Of a stretch of DNA of 64,000 nucleotides, positions 37,067 through 45,000 are shown piece by piece. Within the stretch, counting starts at the first letter, position 1. Every line of letters begins with the position of its first letter. The stretch is from the NCBI GenBank assembly GCA_016703545.1, contig JADJBX010000002.1, forward strand, positions 124,001 through 188,000, read 5' to 3'. The notes beneath the pieces are model-generated. The model was not told the origin of the DNA. It saw nothing but the letters and a program-made list of their open reading frames with translations, and made no database searches. The position numbers and the translations under genes are program-made. The DNA comes from Candidatus Amarobacillus elongatus. Lineage in GTDB: Bacteria; Chloroflexota; Dehalococcoidia; Tepidiformales; Tepidiformaceae.

Positions 37067-37999
37067 ATGGTTGATTCCCAGTACGCGTCCGAATCCGAAC
37101 GCAAGGCCGCCCGCCGCAAGGGGAGCACCAGCGCGAGCGAGACCCCCGGCCACCCCGTCCTGCGCATGCAGCAGCAGCTTGGCAACCGCCAGGTGGCGCG
37201 CATGCTCGCCCAGCGCGTGGGCGCGGAGGAAGAGGAGCCACTGCAGGGCAAGCACGACCCGGCGCTCGCGCAGCGCATGGGTGAGGAAGAAGAAGAACTG
37301 CAGGGCAAGCATGACCGGGCACTCGCACAGCGTATGGGTGAGGAAGAGGAAGAGCTCCAGGGCAAGCATGACCCTGTGCTCGCGCAGCGCATGGGCGAGG
37401 AAGAGGAAGAGCTCCAGGGCAAGCACGACCCGGCACTCGCGCAGCGCATGGGTGAGGAAGAGGAAGAGCTCCAGGGCAAGCACGACCGGGCCCTCGCGCA
37501 GCGCGTCGGCGAGGAAGAAGAGCTGCAGGGCAAGCACGACCACACCCTCGCGCAGCGCGCCGCCGCCGCTCCCCGCATCGGGCTCGAAGGCGGCCCTGTC
37601 GACGACGACCTGCAGTCGCGCATCGGCTCGAAAGTTGGTGGCGGTTCCGCGCTCCCGGAGAACGTCCGGAGCACCGCCGAGGCTGCCATGGGCTCGTCCT
37701 TCGCCGATGTGCGCGTCCATCGCGATCCGGAATCGGACTCCCTCAACCGCGCCATGACAGCGAAGGCGTTCACCACCGGCAGCGACATCTTCCTGCGCGA
37801 GGACCAGAACCCCGGCGACATGAGCCTCATGGCCCACGAACTGACGCACGTCGTGCAGCAGCGTGGCGGGGCCGGTGGCGTGGGCCGCAAGCTGACCGTG
37901 GGCGCTGCGGGCGATGCCTCCGAGCAGGAGGCCGATCGCGTCGCCCAGGCCATCGTCTCCGGCCAGGGGCAGCGTGTGGCCGACGAGCTGAAGAGCTAG
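37067..37999 (+). CDS. DUF4157 (eCIS core domain) protein with tandem acidic repeats
   Basis: This 310-residue protein is a marker of extracellular contractile injection loci. Residues 1-45 are basic (RMQQQLGNRQVARMLAQR); 46-160 are six 19-residue repeats (QRMGEEEEELQGKHDP type). Residues 175-300 are the DUF4157 domain with a zinc-protease-like HELTH at about 257-261 and the closing RKLTVGAAGDASEQEADRVA. DUF4157 proteins are thought to be loaded into, or to assist, the injection particle, and the HExxH suggests peptidase activity, not shown. GGAGG lies before the ATG. Confidence 0.9.
   Translation: MVDSQYASESERKAARRKGSTSASETPGHPVLRMQQQLGNRQVARMLAQRVGAEEEEPLQGKHDPALAQRMGEEEEELQGKHDRALAQRMGEEEEELQGKHDPVLAQRMGEEEEELQGKHDPALAQRMGEEEEELQGKHDRALAQRVGEEEELQGKHDHTLAQRAAAAPRIGLEGGPVDDDLQSRIGSKVGGGSALPENVRSTAEAAMGSSFADVRVHRDPESDSLNRAMTAKAFTTGSDIFLREDQNPGDMSLMAHELTHVVQQRGGAGGVGRKLTVGAAGDASEQEADRVAQAIVSGQGQRVADELKS
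37205..37544 (+). repeat. Six 57-bp tandem repeats in the DUF4157 gene
   Basis: Each unit encodes about LAQRMGEEEEELQGKHDPA. Copies two to five are nearly identical in DNA; the first has an extra Pro codon and the sixth lacks a Glu codon. The frame is kept throughout. Confidence 0.95.
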
Positions 38000-38017
38000 C
38001 GGGTTCGCCCGCCTCCT

Positions 38018-38842
38018 ATGTTCAGCGACATCGACGAGTCCCTCCGCCAACTCTTCACCGCCGGCATCCCGATCCGCGCCAACGAGATCGACATCAGCTT
38101 CGAACGCCCCACCCGCGAGTGGTCGTCGAAGCTCTCCCGCCCGACCATCAACCTGTTCCTGTACGACATCCGCGAACGCGCCGAAATGCAGAACGAACCG
38201 TTCGATTTCGACCGCACCCGGGCGGCCGGCACCGTGGTCCGCCGCCGTCGCCCGCTTCGCCTCGACGCGTCATATACCGTCACGGCATGGACGCGGGATC
38301 CCGTCGACGAGCATCGCATCCTCGCCGCCGTCCTCGCGTGCCTCTACCGATCGAGCGAGATCCCGGACGAATTCCTCAGCCAGGCCGTCCGCGACCTCGA
38401 CCAGAGTGTGACCCTCCGGCTCGCTCCTCCCGACCACATCGCCAAGCCCGCCGATTTCTGGGGGGTGATGGATAACGACCTGCATGCCAACGTGAACTTC
38501 GTCGCAATCGTGCCCATCAACCCGTTCGCGGAAGAGCCTTTCCCGCTGGTGACATCCGCCTCGTTCGAACTGGGCCTCAAGGGCGAAGGCGCCGTTGATC
38601 GGTTCCAGGCCGTCGGCGGGGTCGTCCACGCGGGCGAGCTTTCGCGGCCGCTCGAGGGCATGGCAGTAACGTTGGTCGGGACCGCCCTGAGCGGAGTCAC
38701 GGGCGAGGATGGACGCTTCCTTTTGGGCAACGTGCCCGCGGGACAGCACCAGTTGCGGGTGACGGACCCTGCCGGGCGCGCCAACACGGTCGATATAAAC
38801 GTCCCATCCCCTTCTTTCGATATTTTGTTCAATACCACGTAA
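38018..38842 (+). CDS. Pvc16-like CIS tail terminator with C-terminal beta-sandwich
   Basis: This 274-residue protein has an N-terminal DUF4255/Pvc16-N domain (about residues 1-190: SDIDESLRQLFTAG, SRPTINLFLYDIRE, LRLDASYTVTAWT) and a C-terminal carboxypeptidase-regulatory-like domain (about 195-270: PLEGMAVTLVGTALSGVTGE, DGRFLLGNVPAG). Pvc16 caps the end of sheath and tube and sets their final length. It lies between the DUF4157 gene and the sheath, as in other CIS loci. Confidence 0.9.
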   Translation: MFSDIDESLRQLFTAGIPIRANEIDISFERPTREWSSKLSRPTINLFLYDIRERAEMQNEPFDFDRTRAAGTVVRRRRPLRLDASYTVTAWTRDPVDEHRILAAVLACLYRSSEIPDEFLSQAVRDLDQSVTLRLAPPDHIAKPADFWGVMDNDLHANVNFVAIVPINPFAEEPFPLVTSASFELGLKGEGAVDRFQAVGGVVHAGELSRPLEGMAVTLVGTALSGVTGEDGRFLLGNVPAGQHQLRVTDPAGRANTVDINVPSPSFDILFNTT

Positions 38843-38926
38843 ACGACGTTGTGGGATATCGGGGTTAGATGTGCCTTCTCGTTCCGATTCGGCAACCAAC
38901 CCCTTATTCCATTCGCTTGCAATCCT

Positions 38927-38937
38927 GTTACGATTGC
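38927..38937 (+). promoter_or_regulatory. Candidate promoter element, copy 2 (sheath gene)
   Basis: GTTACGATTGC, identical to 37005-37015, ends 49 nt before the sheath TTG start, in the only large gap (144 bp) of this part of the cluster. GCAATC at 38919-38924 and GATTGC at 38932-38937 form a short inverted repeat around it. Confidence 0.5.
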
Positions 38938-38986
38938 GCGGCCCATTCACTAAGGACGCGGAAGCGCCCTCGCGAGGAGAGTCCCC

Positions 38987-40510
38987 TTGGCCACTGCTTA
39001 CCTGACGCCGGGCGTCTACGTTGAAGAGGTCGACCGCGGAACCAAGCCCATCGAGGGCGTCGGCACGGCCGTCGCTGCCTTCCTCGGCATTGCCGAGAAG
39101 GGCCCGATCGGCGAATCCGTGATGGTCGCGAACTGGACCCAGTACCAGGAAACGTTCGGCAACTTTGTGCCCGGCGCATACATGGCGCAGGCGGTGCACG
39201 GCTACTTCAACAACGGCGGTACGCTCGCGTTCGTCGTCCGCATCGGCAAGGAAGACGCCGGCGATGCCGCGCCCGCCGCAGCCACCGCGGAAATCTCGGC
39301 CAAGGCCAGCGGCAACCCCGTGACCCTCAAGGCCATCGCCCGCGAAGCCGGCAGCGATGGCATCTCGCTTGAGGTCTCGGATGGCCCCGAGGACACCTTC
39401 AACCTCACGGTGAAGAAGGGGACCCAGGAAGAGAAGTTCGAAGGCCTCACGATGGCCCGCGGCGCCAAGAACGCGCTCGAAGTCGTGAACAAGACCTCCA
39501 CGCTCGTCACCCTCGAGGAAGTCCGCATCCAGGGCGCGAGCGTCCCGGAGCGCGCTCCGCAGGCGGGCAGCTACGCCCTCACCGCCGCCTCCACCACCGC
39601 GCTCGTCCCCGTCAGCCCCTCGGACTACGAAGGCAACGTCGCGGACCGCAGCGGCCTCGGCGGCCTTGAGGCCGTCGACCAGGTCACCATGGTTTGCGTT
39701 CCGGATGTGATGGCCGCCTTCCAGCAGGGCGTGCTCGATCGCGACGGCGTGAAGGCCGTGCAGCTCGCCGTCATCGCGCACTGCGAGCGCATGGGCGACC
39801 GTGTCGCCATCCTCGACACGCTCCCCGACCTGAACGCGCAGGAAGCCTACAACTGGCGCATGAACGAGGCCGGCTACGATTCGAAGTACGCCGCCATGTA
39901 CTACCCGTGGATCCAGGTCGCGAACCCGATCCCGGGCGGCGCCACCACGATGGTCATGCCTCCCAGCGGCCACATGGCCGGCGTCTGGGCCCGCAGCGAC
40001 AGCGAGCGCGGCGTGCACAAGGCCCCGGCGAACGAAGTTATCCGTGGCGTGCTCGGGCTCGGCATGAGCCTCACCAACTCCGAGCAGGGCGTGCTCAACC
40101 CCGTCGGCCTGAACTGCATCCGCAGCTTCCCCGGCCGTGGCATCCGCGTCTGGGGCGCGCGCACGCTTTCGAGCGATGCCTCCTGGCGCTACCTCAACGT
40201 CCGCCGCCTCTTCAACTACGTCGAGAAGTCGATCTTCAACGGCACCCAGTGGGTCGTGTTCGAACCGAACAGCATGGACCTCTGGGAGCGTGTGAAGCGC
40301 GACATCAAGGCCTTCCTGACGCGCGTCTACATGGACGGCGCCCTCTTCGGGGCCACCGCCGACCAGGCGTTCTTCGTGAAGTGCGACGCCGAAAACAACC
40401 CGCAGGCCACGCGCGACGCGGGGCAACTCATCGTCGACATCGGCATCGCTCCCGTGAAGCCGGCCGAATTCGTCATCTGCCGCAGCGGCCAGTACGCGCC
40501 GGAAGCCTAG
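38987..40510 (+). CDS. Contractile tail sheath protein
   Basis: This 507-residue sheath subunit polymerises around the inner tube and contracts to drive it forward. The N-terminus has the family signature TPGVYVEEVDRG, followed by AFLGIAEKGP; the C-terminal third is the conserved sheath core (NVRRLFNYVEKSIFNGTQW, VFEPNSMDLWERVKRDIKAF, then ADQAFFVKCDAENN). The start is TTG at 38987, chosen because CGAGGAGAG precedes it and the family N-terminus begins there. Only one sheath gene is present, unlike the three of Afp/PVC. Confidence 0.96.
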   Translation: MATAYLTPGVYVEEVDRGTKPIEGVGTAVAAFLGIAEKGPIGESVMVANWTQYQETFGNFVPGAYMAQAVHGYFNNGGTLAFVVRIGKEDAGDAAPAAATAEISAKASGNPVTLKAIAREAGSDGISLEVSDGPEDTFNLTVKKGTQEEKFEGLTMARGAKNALEVVNKTSTLVTLEEVRIQGASVPERAPQAGSYALTAASTTALVPVSPSDYEGNVADRSGLGGLEAVDQVTMVCVPDVMAAFQQGVLDRDGVKAVQLAVIAHCERMGDRVAILDTLPDLNAQEAYNWRMNEAGYDSKYAAMYYPWIQVANPIPGGATTMVMPPSGHMAGVWARSDSERGVHKAPANEVIRGVLGLGMSLTNSEQGVLNPVGLNCIRSFPGRGIRVWGARTLSSDASWRYLNVRRLFNYVEKSIFNGTQWVVFEPNSMDLWERVKRDIKAFLTRVYMDGALFGATADQAFFVKCDAENNPQATRDAGQLIVDIGIAPVKPAEFVICRSGQYAPEA

Positions 40511-40535
40511 TCCAGAGAACTGAGGAGAACCCGCC

Positions 40536-40979
40536 ATGGCAGACCGCAAGGATCCCCTGATCGGTTATCAGTTCGCGCTCGAAGTGCAGGGCGTGATCAC
40601 CGGCTACTTCACCGAAGTGGGCGGCATCGGCAGTGAGCAGGAAATCGTGGAGCACAAGGTCACGGCGCCGGACGGCAAGGACGTGATCATGAAGATCCCG
40701 GGGCGCAGCAAGTGGGGGGACATCACCCTCAAGCGCGGCGTCACCGATGCCCGCGACTGCAACGCCTGGCGCAAGATGGTGGAAGACGGGAACATCGGCG
40801 GCGCCCGCAAGAACGGCTCCATCATGGTGTACGACGTCCAGTTCAAGGAGATCGCGCGCTGGAACTTCATCAACGGCTGGCCCTCGAAGTACACCTTCGG
40901 GAACCTGTCCGCCGGTGACAGCAGCGTCCTCACCGAGGAACTGACGATCGTGCACGAGGGCATCGTCCGCGAGAAGTAG
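40536..40979 (+). CDS. Contractile tail inner tube protein (gp19-like)
   Basis: This 147-residue tube subunit has the gp19/Hcp-fold pattern: MADRKDPLIGYQFALEVQG, the FTEVGGIGSEQEIVEHKV strand pair, PGRSKWGDITLKRGV, and FINGWPSKYTFGNLSAG near the end. It forms the hollow tube inside the sheath. It follows the sheath with a 25-nt gap and is followed by a strong hairpin. Confidence 0.95.
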   Translation: MADRKDPLIGYQFALEVQGVITGYFTEVGGIGSEQEIVEHKVTAPDGKDVIMKIPGRSKWGDITLKRGVTDARDCNAWRKMVEDGNIGGARKNGSIMVYDVQFKEIARWNFINGWPSKYTFGNLSAGDSSVLTEELTIVHEGIVREK

Positions 40980-41009
40980 TCTCGCCCACCTTCCCGGCAG
41001 ACCGTTTCA

Positions 41010-41046
41010 TTCAGCCGGGAGTCAGCAATGCTGGCTCCCGGCTGAA
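41010..41046 (+). terminator. Strong hairpin between the tube gene and the tail assembly gene
   Basis: Arms 41010-41026 and 41030-41046 pair over 17 positions (one G-U wobble) with a 3-nt loop AAT. No U-run follows, so it may act as a partial terminator or an mRNA end stabiliser. It lies exactly where sheath and tube, needed in many copies, end and the baseplate genes begin. Confidence 0.7.
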
Positions 41047-41061
41047 CACCTGTAGGAACCT

Positions 41062-41430
41062 ATGGCAATTCTTCAGACGGAGTTCGATTTCGTTCTCCCG
41101 CGCGGCTACGTCGATTCGCAGGGAAACGTGCACCGGGAAGGCTCCATGCGCCTTGCCACCGCCATGGACGAAATCGCTCCCCTTCGCGACCCCCGTGTCC
41201 GCCAGAACCAGGCCTATCTCGTCATCATCCTGCTGTCCCGCGTGATCACCCGCCTCGGCACCCTCACCATGGTCACCCCGCACGAGATCGAGAACCTGTT
41301 CACCGGCGACCTCGCGTACCTCCAGCGGCTCTACCGCCAGCTGAACGAACGCGGCACATCCATCGTCAGCGCCCAGTGCCCCGGCTGCGGCACCGATGTG
41401 GAGGTGGACATCGCCAGCCTGGGGGGATAG
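41062..41430 (+). CDS. Phage tail assembly protein (T4 gp-like chaperone family)
   Basis: This 122-residue protein resembles the small tail assembly protein that follows the tube in CIS and phage tail clusters (FDFVLPRGYVDSQGNVHREG, RLATAMDEIAPLRDPRV, YLVIILLSRVI). A CPGCG pair near the C-terminus suggests a half zinc-binding knuckle. It ends in a GGGGGG run, and a DUF6760 segment continues in the -1 frame, as discussed in the next entry. Confidence 0.8.
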   Translation: MAILQTEFDFVLPRGYVDSQGNVHREGSMRLATAMDEIAPLRDPRVRQNQAYLVIILLSRVITRLGTLTMVTPHEIENLFTGDLAYLQRLYRQLNERGTSIVSAQCPGCGTDVEVDIASLGG

Positions 41431-41591
41431 CCGGCTACCCCCTCGACCGGGTCTACGAGGAGGTAGCCTACCTCGCCTACCACTTCCACTGGCCCGCCGA
41501 CACCATCCTCGAAATGGACCACGCGGAACGAAGGAAGTGGGTGGCCGAAGTGGCCGCCATCAACAGCCGGCTGAACGAGGGAGGAAGGTAA
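41427..41591 (+). CDS. DUF6760 segment, probably reached by -1 frameshift
   Basis: Fifty-four codons without a good start of their own encode IAGYPLDRVYEEVAYLAYHF through a basic, helical end (ERRKWVAEVAAINSRLNEGG), the DUF6760 pattern found beside tail assembly proteins in CIS loci. The segment is in the -1 frame of the preceding gene. The overlap holds G-GGG-GGA at 41421-41427, a slippery-type heptamer, and a shift there joins the two directly. The only in-frame start is a GTG at 41376 with no visible ribosome site. The alternative is a missing G in the run (assembly error). Confidence 0.7.
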   Translation: MAGYPLDRVYEEVAYLAYHFHWPADTILEMDHAERRKWVAEVAAINSRLNEGGR

Positions 41592-41594
41592 GCC

Positions 41595-42038
41595 ATGCCC
41601 AACCCTGTCGACCAGCTCGTCTCCCACCAGTTCGTCGTCGAGATCGATGGCGTCGAGGCCGCGCGCTTCACCGAATCCTCCGGCCTCCAGATGACGACCG
41701 ACGTGTTCGAATACAAGGAGGGCGGCCTGAACGGGTATACCCACCGCCTCCCCGGCCGCGTTAGCTACAGCACCCTCTCCCTCAAGCGCGGCGTCGCCGA
41801 TGGCCCGCAGCTCTACGCCTGGTATACGCGGTTCAACACCGCCGCCGACAAGACTGGCGAGCTGAAGAACATCTCCATCGTCCTCTATAAGACCGACCAC
41901 ACCGAGGCCCTGCGCTGGAACCTCCACGGCGCCTTTCCCGTGAAGTGGTCGTCGCCGAGCCTGGTCGCCTCCTCGTCCGATACGCTGATAGAGACCTTCG
42001 ACCTCGCGTTCGCGGACGCGGAAGTGGTGAGGCAGTAA
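41595..42038 (+). CDS. Second tube-like protein (tube initiator, Pvc5-like)
   Basis: This 147-residue protein shares the gp19 fold pattern of the main tube protein (HQFVVEIDGVEAARFTESSG, LPGRVSYSTLSLKRGV, LHGAFPVKWSSPSL) but is clearly diverged. In CIS loci the second tube gene encodes the layer that joins the tube to the hub. It starts 3 nt after the DUF6760 stop, with GGAGGAAGG upstream. Confidence 0.9.
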   Translation: MPNPVDQLVSHQFVVEIDGVEAARFTESSGLQMTTDVFEYKEGGLNGYTHRLPGRVSYSTLSLKRGVADGPQLYAWYTRFNTAADKTGELKNISIVLYKTDHTEALRWNLHGAFPVKWSSPSLVASSSDTLIETFDLAFADAEVVRQ

Positions 42039-42040
42039 CC

Positions 42041-45000
42041 GTGGCACGCTGGCCCTTCCGCCGTCGCGGTCCCGAAGGCCCCGGTTCCGCCACACCGGGA
42101 CCGGCCCCCGCGGCGCCCATGGCGCGAGCCGTTGAACCGCTTCCGGCACCCGCACCCGCACCCGCACCGGAGCCGCCTGCGGCCGCAGTCGCGCCGCCCC
42201 CTGCCGCGGCGCCAGTTCCGCCCGCCGCCGCTGAACCGTCCCCGTCGCCCGTCGTCGCGCCGCCGCGGCCCGCGCCGGCTCGTGCTGTCGCGCGTTTCGC
42301 CGCCCGCCCGGATGCCGGTGCGGCCGCCGATGCCGAATCGCTGCAGTTCCAGGGCGACCTCGTGGCCCGGCTCACCCGCAACGCCTCATCCCCGATGCTC
42401 GGGCTGAACGGCGGCTTCCACACGACTGCCGTGACCGCGTCCGAAAACCTCGCGATGGCCAGCCGCATGGTCGAGTCGCCGCTCGCCGACGAGGTGGTCG
42501 CCACCTGGGGCGAAGGTACGGACCTCGAACCCGATAACGACTTCGTCGCGTCGCTTCCCACCCTGATGAGCTACTCCGACCCCGGCTCGCTCATCTCTGG
42601 CAGTGCCGGCGCGGAGGGCTCGCCGCTGGGGCCGCGCGCCGCTCAGCGCGTCGTCGATGACTCGAATCCCCTCGCAGCCTTCGCCGAGCGGCTGGCGAAC
42701 GCCCCGGAAAGCGGGCGCGGCCCCGTGTGGCTCGACTCTTCGCGCGAACGGGGCGGTATCGAACAGCCACTCACACGCGCCGAACGCGTGGCCCGCCAGC
42801 AGGAGGTCGCACCCGTCCAGCCCCTGCGCCGCTGGGCCGAAGGGCCGCAGGCGGATGCACCCACGCCGCCACCGCCGGCCGCCGCCCCATCGCCGCGGCC
42901 CCCGTCCGGACAGGTCGCGCGAACCCCCGCGCCGCCGCCCCCCTCGACGCCTTCCGCGCCCATCCTGCCGCCGCCGTCGTTCTCGGCCGCGCCGCCGCCG
43001 CTCGCCACCGGCCGCGTGCGCCGGTTGCGCGACGCCGTGCAGTACGTGAACACCGACTCGCTGCGCGACGCGCCCGATCCATCGCCCGCACCCGGCCGCC
43101 GGCCGCCGACTCCTCCCACCGCGACGCCTTCCGCTCCCCCTGCGGAGGTGGCCCGAACCCCGGTAACCGCGCAGGAGGCGACGCCCAACGAGCGGCCCCG
43201 GGCCAGCGCGACCGAAGCCGCGCATGGCGCCCGCCCGCCCGATGACGGCACTCCCGGGACGCCGGCCGTGCCGCCATCCCCGCCTCCGCCCCCGGCGGGC
43301 GGATCGGTGTCCCCGGTTATTTCGCGCACGCCAGATGATTCGGGCCCCGCCGACACCGGTCCCGGCGAGCCTTCATCGGCTGCCACCGTAGGCGGGGCCG
43401 CGCGCGCCACGGCCACGGACCCGACCATGGCCGCTCCCGTCGCGTCCCCGGCCGACCTCCCCCTGGCAGCCACACCCCCCGCCCCCGGCGCCTCCATCGG
43501 GCGCACCCCCGACACCGCCTCTTCGTCGCCGTCAGCGCCATCGCCGCTCGCGACACCCGCCCCCGGCGCGCCCATCGCCCGCGCTGCGGACACGGCGTCC
43601 CCGTCGCCCTCCGCGCCGTCGCCGCTCGCAACGCCCGCCCCCGGCGCGCCCATCGCGCGCGTTGTGGACGCTCCCTTCCCGTCGCCGTCAGCGCCATCGC
43701 CGCTGGCGACGCCCGCCCCTGGCGCGCCCATCGCCCGCGCGGCTGACACCGCCTCCCCGTCGCCCGTCGGCGGCCGACCTGACACTTGCGACCCCCCCGG
43801 CGCGTCCATCGCCCGCGCGGCCGACAGCACCTCCCCGTCGCCATCCGCGCCGTCGCCGCTGGCGACGCCCGCCACCGGCGCGCCCATCGCCCGCGCTGCG
43901 GACGCCCCCTCCCCGTCGCCTTCGACCTCCGCTCGCGACGCTCGCACCCCGGCGCGCCCATCGCCCGCGCGACGGACACCGCCTCCCCGTCGCCATCAGC
44001 GCCATCGCCGCTTGCGACGCCCGCCCCCGGCGCACCCATCGCCCGTGTTGTGGACGCTCCCTCCCCGTCGCCTTCCGGGCCGCCGCCGCTTGCGACGCCC
44101 GCCCCCGGCGCGCCCATCGCCCCCGCTGCGGACACGGCGTCCCCGTCGCCGTCAGCGCCCTCGCCGCTCGCGGCGCCCGCCCCGAACGCGTCCATCGCAC
44201 GCGCCACGGACACCGCCTCCCCGTCGCCATCAGTGCCATCGCCGCTCGCGACGCCCGCCCCCGGCGCGACCATCGCCCGCGCGACTGACACCTCGTCGCC
44301 GTCAGCGCCATCGCCGCTCGCGACGCCTGCCCCGGCGCGCCCATCGCCCGCGCGGCGACACCGCTTCATCGTCGCCTTCCGGCGGACCTGCCGCTGGCGA
44401 CGCCCGCCCCGGCGCGCCCATCGCCCGCGTGACTGACACCGCCTCCCGGTCGCCGTCAGGCCCCGTCGCCGCTCGCGGCACTCGCCCCCGGCGCGCCCAT
44501 CGCCCGCGCCACCGACACCGCCTCCACGTTGCCGTCAGTGCCATCGCCGCTCGCGACTCCCGCCCCCAGCGCGTCCATCGCCCGCGCGGCGGACACCGCC
44601 TCCCCGTCGCCATCCGGGCCGTCGCCGCTTGCGACGCCCGCCCCCGGCGGACCCATCGCCCGCGCGACACCGCCCGCCGTCCTCGGCCGACCTGCCGCTC
44701 GCGACGCCTCCCGCGAGCGCGTCCATCGCCCGCTTTGTGGACGCTCCCTCCCCGTCGCCATCCGGGCCGTCGCGGCTTGCGACCCCCGCCCCCGGCGCGC
44801 CCTTCGCCCGCGCGACGGACACCGCCTCCCCGCCGCCCTCGGCCGACCTGCCGCTCGCGACGCCCGCCCCCGGCGCACCCATCGTCCGCGTGGCCGACAC
44901 CGCCTCCCCGTCGCCATCAGCGGACCTGCCGCTCGCGACGCCCGCCCCCGGCGCGCCCATCGCCCGGGCCGCGGACACCTCTTCCCCGTCGCCTTCCGCG

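Noticed and set aside
41376..41591. DUF6760 as a separate gene from GTG 41376
   Set aside because: No Shine-Dalgarno, and the first 17 residues are an out-of-frame reading of the Cys-containing end of the previous protein.
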